NCBI RefSeq assembly: GCF_001653235.2
Contig: NC_035790.1
Coordinates: 8,370,001 to 8,434,000, forward strand
DNA: 64,000 bases
Source: Pochonia chlamydosporia 170
Lineage: Eukaryota > Ascomycota > Sordariomycetes > Hypocreales > Clavicipitaceae
Direction of reading: 5' to 3'
Below the pieces are notes generated by a model that saw nothing but the letters and a program-made list of their open reading frames with translations, ran no database searches and was not told where the DNA came from. This document shows, piece after piece, positions 1 to 10,019 of this stretch. Both the position numbers and the translations under genes were made by a program. Numbering within the stretch: the stretch's first letter is position 1; every line of letters starts with the position of its first letter.

Positions 1-849
1 GCTGTCAGTGGAAAGAGGGTGTTTTTGGTAACTGGGCCGGCGGGTTCAACTGATACACCGGACGCCAAGGGGCATCTTTATGCTCTAGAGGCCGGCCCAA
101 ATGGAGTAAAAATTGTCTTCACGGCTCCGTACGACGCCGGAAGTGGCATCAAAAAGGGTGCACTCTCCCGTGGATCAGGAGCATCACCTTCATTACTGGG
201 TCACAAATATGTGGCTGTTACCGACAACGCCGACGACCAAATCCGTATCAATATTTTCAAGCAACACCCTGACAAGACCGAAGATGTCAAACCTATTTGC
301 AGGGTCCCCATATTCGAGGCTGGAGAGGGCGCGGTCGAAAATGCAATGGTTTCTCATTGGGATGGGGCGTCTACATACAGTGTGATTGCAAACAATTTCT
401 TCAACGCTCCAGCTGCCTTTCAACTATTTACTGGTCGCAACTGGCCGCTTGACGACTCGCTTCTTAATGCCCCGTTCAACAATCTCACGCAACTCGCTCC
501 TGGAATGGTCAGGGTGGATCTGGATGAAGAAACAATGTCTTGCACAACACGCTGGTACAACAAGGATATCCGGACTCACCTGTCACCAATTCTATCCACG
601 CGTACTGGCTTGCTGTACGTGAGCACCCAGGATTTTGATCTTGCTGTGAAGGGCAGTTATCAATATTACCTTGCGGCATTTGACTTCCAATCTGGCAAGG
701 AAGTTTGGAGGGTCAGAAAAGGTGCTGGTGGTTCATTCCTTGCAACTTTACCACCAGTGTTGACGAGCGATGGAGGTGTTGGTCAATGTGTGGTCAGAGG
801 ATTTGTGAAGACTAGAGATAGCCGTGTGAGCCAAGTAGAGAGTCCTTAG
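1..849 (+). CDS. Beta-propeller/PQQ-like secreted protein, 5' partial
   Basis: The reading frame is open from base 1 and runs to the TAG at 847-849. No ATG occurs near the left edge, so the gene enters from outside the window and only the C-terminal ~282 residues are present. Phrases such as GHLYALEAG, LLYVSTQDFDLA and YYLAAFDFQSGKEVWRVRKG resemble blades of PQQ/WD40-like beta-propellers, in which a value is fetched and compared strand by strand. The sequence is hydrophilic with no membrane segment. I recognise it as a type of fungal hypothetical, probably extracellular, protein but cannot name a substrate. The neighbouring sulfotransferase-like gene is convergent, with about 180 bp between the two stop codons. 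The coding call is sound; the function is not established. Confidence 0.75.
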   Translation, partial: AVSGKRVFLVTGPAGSTDTPDAKGHLYALEAGPNGVKIVFTAPYDAGSGIKKGALSRGSGASPSLLGHKYVAVTDNADDQIRINIFKQHPDKTEDVKPICRVPIFEAGEGAVENAMVSHWDGASTYSVIANNFFNAPAAFQLFTGRNWPLDDSLLNAPFNNLTQLAPGMVRVDLDEETMSCTTRWYNKDIRTHLSPILSTRTGLLYVSTQDFDLAVKGSYQYYLAAFDFQSGKEVWRVRKGAGGSFLATLPPVLTSDGGVGQCVVRGFVKTRDSRVSQVESP

Positions 850-1026
850 GGATCCAGTAGTACACAGCTTATGCCTTACCATATGATTGATTACTTCTCT
901 TCTCCATCCATGTCACTGGTTGGATGTTCCTTATTGGTAATAACTCTTTACTTGTGAACCATTATATTGCCTATCTGTCTCACACCTATATAACTCTAGT
1001 TTCTCGAAACCCATCTTGCCTTTCGA

Positions 1027-1926
1027 CTATTGCAAAATTTTGGTAATACTCCCAGTTTGAAACGCATTTCGAGTAGAGTTGAGGAAGACATTGTTGAGAA
1101 TATCCAAATTCGTCAGCTCCGAGTACGTCGTCAGTCTCATGTACATGGCAAAGCCAATGACAACTAGTGCGAATAGCCATGGAAAAGACTTCTTCGCCGC
1201 GCGTTTTGCATCCCTGTTGATGATTTCCACAATTTTCGCCTGGATAGCCGCTCTCTCATTTACCCTTGGGAAGGGCACGTTGGGTACCGGCCTCTGGAGA
1301 AATTCGCAAAGAGGGCCCCAACCTGTCTTCAAATCGAAAATGAGAAGCTCAGACGGATCCTTCATCTTTCGTATCTGAGCGTGCTGGCGATCATAGAGGG
1401 ACCTGGCATTCGCGCGAATCTCATGCACATTCCTGGCGTTGAACATACCCAGGACTATCTTGCGACAACCGCCCAGATACTGCGAACCAAACAGCGGCTC
1501 CAAAAAAGAACAATAGAAGTCCGCCGGCCAGCCGAACAAGTACTTGAAGACGCCATCATTCAAGCTCTCGTACCATTGATCGAAAGGCCGGATGACAAGG
1601 ATAACTTTGGCATTTGGGTAGCACTTGATGAGCTGAGTTGCAAACATCCCGGCCACGTCTGTGCTGGCTTCGCAATTCCAGTATATCTCTTCCCACTCCT
1701 CCAGAGTAAAATCTGTCCCTCTGTAGGTTGGGAGGACTGGGAAAGATGCATCCGCAGCGCGGGCAAGCGGCGCAATGAGCCCGGGATTTTTATCAACAAT
1801 GTCTACCCCATGACAAACATTTTCGTAGCCCAAGATTGTTAAAGCTTTTGCAATAGAAGCCGATCCAGTTCGAGGTAGTCCTAGAGAGAGGACCTTCATC
1901 CTGGGGTTGCTTGGTGATGGTAACAT
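1027..1926 (-). CDS. P-loop sulfotransferase-family protein with C-terminal membrane segment
   Basis: A single exon of 299 residues. The N-terminus has the nucleotide (PAPS-type) binding loop GLPRTGSASIAKAL close after the start, followed by features of the fungal 'sulfotransfer_4'/P-loop NTPase family: YRGTDFTLEEWEE, a conserved D-V-A-G stretch and VILVIRPFDQWYESL, which corresponds to the 3'-phosphate-binding region. The last ~60 residues contain a hydrophobic helix (FPWLFALVVIGFAMYM), so the protein is probably tail-anchored or membrane-associated. The ATG at 1926 is used; a second ATG nine codons in, just before the P-loop, is an equally plausible start. This family is common in fungi and its acceptor substrates are mostly unknown. 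Family assignment is good; a real sulfotransfer reaction is inference. Confidence 0.8.
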   Translation of the reverse strand: MLPSPSNPRMKVLSLGLPRTGSASIAKALTILGYENVCHGVDIVDKNPGLIAPLARAADASFPVLPTYRGTDFTLEEWEEIYWNCEASTDVAGMFATQLIKCYPNAKVILVIRPFDQWYESLNDGVFKYLFGWPADFYCSFLEPLFGSQYLGGCRKIVLGMFNARNVHEIRANARSLYDRQHAQIRKMKDPSELLIFDLKTGWGPLCEFLQRPVPNVPFPRVNERAAIQAKIVEIINRDAKRAAKKSFPWLFALVVIGFAMYMRLTTYSELTNLDILNNVFLNSTRNAFQTGSITKILQ

Positions 1927-4220
1927 GTTCAGTCTTTGTGAAATTTTGTTCTAAATTTGACAATGAAGTTGCGAGACTGTCGTCTGTAATTGGTAGTTGG
2001 GGTGTCAGCAAAGTCGCTATCCGATACTTTCTCGGTATTTATGTTGAAGTTGACCCTCAATTGTAACGATACGATGTCACAACTAAGCCCAAGCTGGGTA
2101 GTCTTTGGGGCGGCCGGTTTCTGTTTTTCCTGCCAAAGTTTGTCTTGTCGTATGCTCAACTTGTATTTGACGCTATCGCATTTGTGATAGATTTGATTGT
2201 TGTAGCATCAAGTGGAGTTCATAACTTCAAGGGTATATCATCCAGCAGGGCACGGCCCTTTCCAAGGATGCATATTAGATTAGCAGCATATTGACTGATG
2301 ACAAGTAACCTGCCATCCCGTCCCATGTTTGTAGACAACCATGAGGCCGCATATACATGCTGTTGAGACACGGCGGACGGCACGGCGGACGGCACGGCTC
2401 GTCGCGTCTAAGGGTGTATACGCAGTGGTCAAACCGCAGCTGAAGATATGCAAGTAATAATTCTTGTCTCAGCTGACTGGGTACTCTTTGTAAAGTTCAG
2501 CTTGCATCTAGTTAATGCCAAGGTTCTATCCGCACTCCATATGTCTCTTGTTGATGCTTGATACACCGCTAGATTGTGAAGACATTCGCCCACCACGAAT
2601 GATGCGAAGTGAGGTTCTTTCTTTCGCCACTATCCATAACCCCCCAGCAAGGACTTTCAGGACATGCGCTCTGGAATTGTCCCAAATGCAGGACGTTACA
2701 TACACAGTGCCCGGTGCAAGCTCCGTGGATTGGGTAGCAACTCCTAGCCGCCTTGCCGGTGCTACCCTGCCACCAGACCCTTCTCTAGGCGAAGTGTTCT
2801 TTGTACTGTTGATCGAAGACTGCTCCAGAACACCTATTGTCAAGTATGGATGGAGAATTGACTAGCAATTCGCTATCACCCTGAGATCAATTATGTCTTC
2901 GTAAAGGTGAGGGCCAAAGTCGCATCTATCCGACACCGAGGCTCTGTCAGTGCCGACATTACCCAACTGCTATATCCTATGTGAACCCTAAATCTTTCAC
3001 ATCGCAACCGTCTCCTGAGAGTTTTATCTGGTAAGTTTTAGTATCTGCCTTGCTTAAGAGGCTTCAATTCTGTCCCAGGGGTTGTAAGAGCCGCCTCTCT
3101 CAGTCCCCTACGGGAAAGCCAAAACCCGATATATTGGACAGCACGCTTTGGGATGCCCAAGGGGACCGTAGATGCCATAGCCTACGGCGGCATTGGTACC
3201 AACAATATTAATGACGGTTTGCAGTGTCACCAAAGCAATAGTGCCAGCCCCTTGTCAACAGACGGAAAGAGGAAGAGAACGGCTGTGACTATAACCACAA
3301 TGATGTCTTTACGTTCTTACTTCTATCTCTGGTTAGCCCTTTTCACAACGCCGCGCCCATGTTCTGTACATCAGCATTTAGTGATATGGCCGATAGAAGG
3401 AGGGTGTTCACAATATCACTGTGAGTAATGCTATGATTTCAATCATGCATGAAAAGCGGTATCTTGGTATGCCTAAGTTGAGAGCCACCAAATAACCTTA
3501 CCTCTGACCGCGCCCTAAATAAATCAGTGCTGTTCCATAAGGTCCCCATCCACCAAGAATGCATGGTATATCTTAGACTCTCTAGCAAACGTTAGGTACG
3601 AGTTGTCTGGCATATACCCGTTTCTGTGGGTTCAGAATGCGAAATGGCAATGTAGTCCTACTGCACGACTCATCTAGCCCACCATATGCCCGTTGGCGAG
3701 GACACAAGAACATAGACTATCAATGGAGTTATGATGTTGTGAGATATCCGTCCCAGTATCCCAAGTCGAAGTGAAAGGCTGCACATGTCGATACAAAGTA
3801 AGGTCGGCTGATCTGGCGCCTTCGGCGGTGAGATTCCCCGTATGTACTGTCCCTATCGCTCAAACCACATTTGACGGCGCCGTAGGTCACATTTAGATAC
3901 ATGGAATTGAAGATGTCCCAGTACTATGCAGAATCTAGCATATTCTGAACAGAAGCAATTACATTAGTTGCTCGGTGTTACCATAAAACAACCAATATTG
4001 CCATTTCTCGATTTCAAGGCTCCTTATTGGTAACACAGCCAACCGACCAACCACAAGTTGAGTGGAAGTTGGGCCACCCCCAAGATGTTGGGCCCTAGAG
4101 GAACGTGCTTTGGCGAAGGCATTTCAACCTTACGCCTGCAATATTGTTCAGCAAGACAGAAATTTGTGCATCCAAACGTCTGGTAAAAGTGCCATCGCGG
4201 GGCACAAGCAGGCTTAAACA
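1927..4220. other. Intergenic, 2.3 kb, no supportable gene
   Basis: Short open frames exist on both strands (for example about 116 codons at 2515-2865 opposed by 105 codons on the other strand). None shows a recognisable domain, signal peptide or splice pattern. A short GC-rich tandem duplication lies at 2371-2397. The end of the interval is the promoter region of the ankyrin gene. Confidence 0.6.
2371..2397. repeat. GC-rich 12-bp tandem duplication
   Basis: The unit CGGCGGACGGCA occurs twice head to tail (2371-2382 and 2383-2394), followed by a further CGG. It lies in otherwise unremarkable intergenic DNA. Confidence 0.8.
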
Positions 4221-6467
4221 ATGTTTCAACTTCCAGTTGAGTTGCTTAGGCAAATCGCTCGAAATCTTCAGCGAGAGAGAGATATTAGCGCCCTGGCTCG
4301 GACGAACCGCCGACTCTACGAATGTGTCAACGATGTTCTTTACCAATATAACGTACGGGAAAACAAAAGTTCGTCACTGTTCTGGGCAGCAGCCAGCGAT
4401 ACCGCCCAAACTGCAAAACTCGTGATCACAGCTGGGGCATCACAGCTCGGTGAAGCCTTGTGTTTATCGGCGAAAAATGAATGTTGGCAGGTGACGAAAG
4501 TTGTGCTAGCCAGCTGTGGCGACCAGGTCAATTTCAAGGATGAAAGCGGTAGATCTGCTTTGCACTGGTCCGTCTCAAAACAACATCTAGACACCATCAA
4601 GCTGCTACTTGCAACTGAAGGGGTGGAAATGGAGCTCCACGACGAAAATGGCCAAACTCCTTTGATACTAGCGGCACATCTGGGTCATATACCCGCGGTC
4701 AGGCTTTTGTTAGAAGCCGGAGCCGATGTGAACACTTCAGCCGCCGATGATATGGACGCTTTTGAAGCCGCCATAACTTCCGGACACGAGGATATTGCCT
4801 TGATTCTGCTCGAAACGGGGCAAGTGAAGTCAGAGGCCAGAGGTGCCACGTTAACGACGCCGCTGATAAGAGTGGCAGAGCTTGGGCTTTCCTCTGTTGC
4901 TAAATACTTGGTTGGCGAAGCGGGCGTTGATATTAACTCAAAGGATCGGGATGGCCAGTGTGCACTGTCAATGTCTGCAATGCATGGCAGGGAGCCAGTG
5001 GTTCAGCTGCTGATCAACTCTCCGGGAGTCGAGATAGAGGCAAGGGACAGTAAAGGCCGACCGCCATTTTGGCGAGCTGCAATGAATGGTCATATAGACA
5101 TTGTGAAATTACTCATTGACACTGGTAAAGTGGATATCAACTCGAAGAGTAAGACTGGAGGGACGTTATTGGCATGTGTTGCTTTTGATGGCAACGAAAT
5201 CGTTTTTAAGCTTCTCCTCGAGAATGGCGCCCAAGTAGACGTACGAGATGATGATGGTTGGACGCCACTCAAAAGAGCCGCGCAGTCTGGCAATGCAGGC
5301 ATCGTACAGCTACTACTTGATACGGGAAAAGTCGAAGTCGTCCCGGGTAATGATAGTGGGAGCCGGACAGCATTATCTTGGGCTGCTAGAAACGGACATG
5401 AAAACGTCCTCAAGCTTTTACTTGCCAATGGAGCAGACCCCAGTCGCGAGAACCCTGACCACACAACGACGCTTTGCAGCGCCGCCCAAGGCGGGCATAT
5501 CGGGAGCGTGCAGCTACTGTTAGATACAGGTAAGGTGGATGTCAACGCAATAATGCCATGGAATATGACAGCCATAGGAGTAGCCGCGTTGAAGGGACAT
5601 ACGCCGGTAGTAGCTCTTTTGCTCGCGTCTGGTGCATACGCCAACATTAGGTGTCAGGGAGGCTTCACACCACTGGCCCTGGCGGCCATGCAGGGATATG
5701 AACAGACTGTAGATTTCTTGCTGAACTCTGGATCCGTCGATATCGATATCAACACATTATGCGAGATCGAAGGGACACCTATCTCTTGGGCTGCTGCGAG
5801 AGATCATGTCAAAGTTGTTGAGCGCCTCTTGCAGGATCCTAATATTGATGTCAACATGGCAGATAGGGAGAATGTTACGCCGCTATTTCTCGCAGTTTCT
5901 GGTCGCAGCATAGACATAGCTCGGTTGCTAATGAGGACTAAGGGGATTGATATGAACACCAAAGATAAATCGAACGGGTGGTCGCCCCTATCATGTGCCG
6001 TGGGTGGCAACCATATCTCTATGGTTGGACTTCTATTGAGCTCCCACAGCATAGATATCAACTCCGAGGACAAATCTAACCGGACACCATCAACGCTTGC
6101 TTCGTTGAATCCAAGTCCTCGCTTGGCCACATTACTACTGAAGACCGGGAAGGTAAATCTAGGTTACAACCCAGACAGAGACAATGAGCTGCTCTTTTGG
6201 GCTGCGGAATACAACCACGGGGGTGTCATGCGGCTTCTCCTAGACTCCAAGAAGGTGAATGTCAACGCTCGGGACGAGGAGGGCCGGACAACTCTTTCTC
6301 TAGCCACGTCCAAGGGGCATCGCCGGATGGTTAGTCTCTTGCTACGACGAAGCAACGTCGATGTCCATGCTGAGGACATTCATGGCAAGACAGCATTGGC
6401 GTTGGCAATGGAACGGGGGGACGGACCGACGTCTGATCTGCTCCGGGTTTACGGAGCCCGACAATGA
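4221..6467 (+). CDS. F-box-like protein with about 19 ankyrin repeats
   Basis: A single exon of 748 residues starting at ATG 4221. Residues ~1-45 look like an F-box (FQLPVELLRQIARNLQ...DISALARTNRRLY), the module that docks on Skp1 in SCF ubiquitin ligases. From ~residue 50 to the end, ankyrin repeats follow in an unbroken series of about 19, each with the TPL-x-x-A-x-x-GH...V-x-LLL pattern (for example GQTPLILAAHLGHIPAV). Many repeats end in the same phrase, L-L-L/I-D-T-G-K-V, which points to recent internal duplication. No catalytic or membrane segment is present. Likely role: substrate receptor of an SCF-type E3 ligase, or a scaffold. In filamentous fungi such F-box-ankyrin proteins form large lineage-expanded families, often in variable regions. 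The target is unknown. Confidence 0.85.
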   Translation: MFQLPVELLRQIARNLQRERDISALARTNRRLYECVNDVLYQYNVRENKSSSLFWAAASDTAQTAKLVITAGASQLGEALCLSAKNECWQVTKVVLASCGDQVNFKDESGRSALHWSVSKQHLDTIKLLLATEGVEMELHDENGQTPLILAAHLGHIPAVRLLLEAGADVNTSAADDMDAFEAAITSGHEDIALILLETGQVKSEARGATLTTPLIRVAELGLSSVAKYLVGEAGVDINSKDRDGQCALSMSAMHGREPVVQLLINSPGVEIEARDSKGRPPFWRAAMNGHIDIVKLLIDTGKVDINSKSKTGGTLLACVAFDGNEIVFKLLLENGAQVDVRDDDGWTPLKRAAQSGNAGIVQLLLDTGKVEVVPGNDSGSRTALSWAARNGHENVLKLLLANGADPSRENPDHTTTLCSAAQGGHIGSVQLLLDTGKVDVNAIMPWNMTAIGVAALKGHTPVVALLLASGAYANIRCQGGFTPLALAAMQGYEQTVDFLLNSGSVDIDINTLCEIEGTPISWAAARDHVKVVERLLQDPNIDVNMADRENVTPLFLAVSGRSIDIARLLMRTKGIDMNTKDKSNGWSPLSCAVGGNHISMVGLLLSSHSIDINSEDKSNRTPSTLASLNPSPRLATLLLKTGKVNLGYNPDRDNELLFWAAEYNHGGVMRLLLDSKKVNVNARDEEGRTTLSLATSKGHRRMVSLLLRRSNVDVHAEDIHGKTALALAMERGDGPTSDLLRVYGARQ

Positions 6468-6922
6468 TTCTGTAGAATGGGAAATCAATAATATGTCTAC
6501 ATTCGTTGTTTGGAAAGCCAAGCAAGATGGGGATAATCATTACAAATCACGAGTAAATTGAGACAGAGACCTGGACCTGGAGCCATATACTAGATTTGAA
6601 TGAAGTTGTCAATTTGAGTATTCCTGCTAGTCCAAACTGCAAAAAAAGTCATTTAGTGGTTTGTAGTTGATACAAATCCCACGCCACGCAAAACTTCTTC
6701 TGCTGAGACACGGTAACCCGGGTTATTCAGCACCATTATCGGTCACAAACCGGTAATAACTCATCCCAAGAGGCTTTAGTTGATAAAGAAATCCCCTTTG
6801 TACCACATATTGCCCTCTCACAGCCCTCAATACCGTCTCAAGGCGCTGTTAAAACACTGCAGGCCGTTTTTCTGTTAGCTGACTGATTTCAGCTACTCAG
6901 AACTTCCTTTCTGGGGTCCCTC
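6468..6922. other. Intergenic between convergent genes
   Basis: This 455-bp gap separates the stop codons of the ankyrin gene and the small gene on the opposite strand. I see no gene or clear element in it; it holds the 3' untranslated regions of both. Confidence 0.6.
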
Positions 6923-7274
6923 TCAGTAGTACCGAAGCATGTGATAGGTCGAGCTCTCAATTTTAGACAAGTCTTCGGTGGGCGAGTCCTGCGGGTTGCC
7001 GGAACCCTGCGATGTGGTGACCTTGCTCGAGTCTTCGACTTCTGCGGCCTTTTCAGGCGTCTTCTCTGTTGCTTTTTTTACCCGCAGGAGACTTTTCCCG
7101 CCGTTGTTGAGAAAAAGTGTCGGTCGAATCTTCCACTTTGGGCGATTCAACGGTACCCTCGTTTTTCTCATCAGAGCTCGTTGCGGGAGCAGCTCGCCTG
7201 TGCCGAGAATAGTCGGCAGTGTTGAGGCTCATGTTCGCAAACTCAGTCAATCGACTCTTCTTGGAGGACGACAT
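6923..7274 (-). CDS. Small disordered Ser/Lys/Glu-rich protein, two overlapping frames
   Basis: ATG 7274 sits in a good fungal context (CCAACCATGTC). The first frame encodes 73 residues (MSSSKKSRLTEFANMSLNT...) and stops at 7053. The next frame stays open to 6923 with the same Ser/Thr/Glu/Asp-rich composition. A 40-nt GT...AG segment, donor GTAAAA and acceptor CCGCAG, would join them in frame after residue ~64, giving a protein of roughly 103 residues that ends in Leu-Arg-Tyr-Tyr. That intron would be short for a fungus. A frameshift at the run of seven A is the other explanation. The protein looks intrinsically disordered, with no signal peptide or membrane segment, and I recognise no family. 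Expression is not proven. Confidence 0.45.
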
Positions 7275-10019
7275 GGTTGGCTTCTTGGTAGCAGATGTAC
7301 GACGTTTTTTTTTTTTTGGAGTAAGTTATTTGAAGTGATTTGAAAGCTTTTGAGAAAGATGATGACGAGACATCGAAAACCGTCGTGCCCCAGGGAGGCT
7401 TTTATCATCGTTTGGCCTCTCACTTGGACCACCCAGCAAGCAGCCAGAGGAAACCGAACAAGCTGCGAATAGGGAGAGTTTCCACGTCTACAGCTGTCAT
7501 CATTTGATTTTAACAATAGGAATTATAGCAGAATGCGTCGTGGTCCGTCATGTGAGGTAAAAAAATACGTGTAGGGGGGTATGAACAACCGTCGTATCCT
7601 GCTGTGGGCCATTAGGATCCAGCATGTGGCGACCCAACCTGCCTCAATTCCGGGTTCATAACTGCCACGATCACTATTAATCTTTCTGTTCATTAACTCT
7701 TCGAACTTTGTCGCCGAGAGCATCATGCAGAGTTGTTGCTATATGAGATGTTCACCAGTCGAGGCTGTCAGATATCTCACGATGACCACCTACACGTCAT
7801 CATCTAGGAAGAAACTATTAGAAGCACCTACCACTAACTGCTCCAAAGACAGATGAACACTTTTCTATAGCTTCAAAATGTAGTCTTGTGACAGAACAAC
7901 CTAATGAACATCGTAGTTGAACATCAATGTTGGTCTAGGGGCAATTTCTCCTAGCCGCGCTGGCCGACAACGAACAGAACGGCGGGCACAACCTGAGTCC
8001 ATCCGTCCAAGTTCAGTCGGGCATTCTCCAATTGAGACGTTTTGAACAAGTAGACTGGAATCAATTCCTAAGCCTTGTATCTGAAGAGCGTAGTGTAACG
8101 TAATACGAGTGTAACCACAAGGGGAGTTGTTCAGGGAGTGAGTTCTGACCACAGCACAGTTGAACTTCCTTACCGAACATGTCATTGGAAGAAACATCTA
8201 CCAGAAGAAGATGTATTCGCACATGACACGCGCATTTCTAACCATTGCTGTAGATTAAAAGACTCACCAAAGTACTTCGAACAGCGCAACGCAGCATGCA
8301 CTGACCATCGTCGTTCCATCGCTATCAAGCAGTTCAAGGGATGAACAACCTGGCACCAGTATATGTGCGCTGCTATGACTGGCCAAACATAAAGCAAGGT
8401 TGTTCGCGGCGGATTCTGCCTCCCTTGGAGAGCATGGGGAGTTCCAGGGTGGCTCTTCTCTGGCAACAACAGTTTTCATTGAGTCCAAACACACCTGCCT
8501 GAAGCACGTCCATGTATCTGGCATTGAAAGTGGCGAGATTGAAGCACGCATGACCCCTGGTGAGTTCAGACAACCTAAAAACAAATTGCATCATTGGCTT
8601 TGCGATATGCCTCACTGGCCACGTCGGCTCCTGAGGCATGGTTCTTGGATCGTCGGGCTTGTCTGTCCTTGTACTAGTTCAGTTCTGCTTGCTGAAGGCA
8701 GATGTTTGGTGTGATCCGCTGCCCCACATCCCTCTACTCCCCAGATTACTTTCTCGCGGTGTTACCAAACATTCATTCTCCTTAGCATCTACGAGACGTC
8801 GTGCAAACACAGCTTACTTCTCGAACCGGCTCGTACCATCGCATGGTAGAGGCGAGTTGTCCACAATGTTTCTACATGGAAAGTCGTGTTCCATTCTGAC
8901 CCTTTCTTTTCGGTCAAACTTTGCTGACAACATCAGGTACTGCGAGTAGGATCTTTAAACAGCATAAGCTGGAGTCGGAATGCTTTGTTTATGAAGCAGA
9001 TAGTCGGTACCACCAGCACATCACCGACACCCGGCCGAAACTAGGGCGGAGCGCGCACCTCGACGGCTACACGATTCCATTGAAACTACCTTCGACGCCA
9101 ATATATGTAAGCATCAGAGAATGGCTTTTTAGCTTTACGTTTACGCAACGAGGCAGCATGAAGCTAGCTACATGCTTGCTTACGACATTGCAAATTACGG
9201 GTCATCGCCGAAGTACAACGATAAGGATCGTAAGTTATCCATCATATACTTTTCAAGCCATCAAGCCGATAATGGCAGGCCGAAAGCAGTATTCAACGCG
9301 GAACAGGCCTAATAGCGAAAGCGTCCTAAGGCGGGCCTCTGATCTCTCAGCCATCAAAGGTATTATGAGCTAACCATCACACCAATAGCGTCATGGGAGA
9401 GTAGCGCTGGCAAAATACCTCCTTACCTCTTTGCCGCTCTACTTTTTCACTCTTATTTCTTTTTTCTTTCATTTCTTGGGATTTTGGATTGATACAGCAA
9501 GGTTACAAGGTATAAGACCTTTGACACTGGTAGTTCACTGCAGCGGCGTACAGTAGATAAAGGACCGTTTTTCGACCAGCATGAACAACGCAACCGGAAT
9601 TTCCTCGATTTAGACCGAAGTTCGTTAGTATTGGGTGATAGTAAGACTCTTGCCTCGCCTGCAGATCGCTGACAAAGTTGATCATGGGCAAGGGCAGCCG
9701 ACACCGAGCTGCGACAGAAACGACACCGACATACGCAAAAGCAGTTGCGTTAATTGATGTATTTATATTGAATGTATGAGCAAGAATTAAGATTTTATCC
9801 CCTGAGACGTGAAGTTCTTCAGTCTTGCTCTTTTGATGTTGTCAGCCACAGTTACAACCTGCTAGGAGGATGACACAAGCTCAATTTAAGGTTGGATTTA
9901 AGGTTACGGTTGTGGAGACAACTTTTGCCAGAAAAGGAAAAGTCCGTTGCAACACAAGCCCTACACAAAACCATACCAACCAAGACGAAATGGACTGCCT
10001 TGACACATGATGGCCGGGA
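7275..10019. other. Intergenic, 2.7 kb, no supportable gene
   Basis: Many short overlapping open frames on both strands (up to 150 codons at 8921-9373) lack domain, signal or splice evidence, and opposing frames are equally long. A 13-T homopolymer lies at 7305-7317 just upstream of the small minus-strand gene. Nothing else stands out. Confidence 0.55.
7305..7317. repeat. T13 homopolymer
   Basis: Thirteen consecutive T, which is poly(dA) on the coding strand of the minus-strand small gene, lie about 30 bp upstream of its ATG. Poly(dA:dT) tracts commonly exclude nucleosomes in fungal promoters. Confidence 0.7.

Noticed and set aside
2515..2865. 116-codon plus-strand frame
   Set aside because: An equally long frame lies opposite it, there is no domain or signal peptide, and composition is not protein-like.
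5090..5647. 185-codon minus-strand frame
   Set aside because: Antisense shadow of the ankyrin repeats, caused by their regular codon pattern.
8921..9373. 150-codon plus-strand frame
   Set aside because: No recognisable domain, no good start context and no splice partner; surrounded by similar chance frames.
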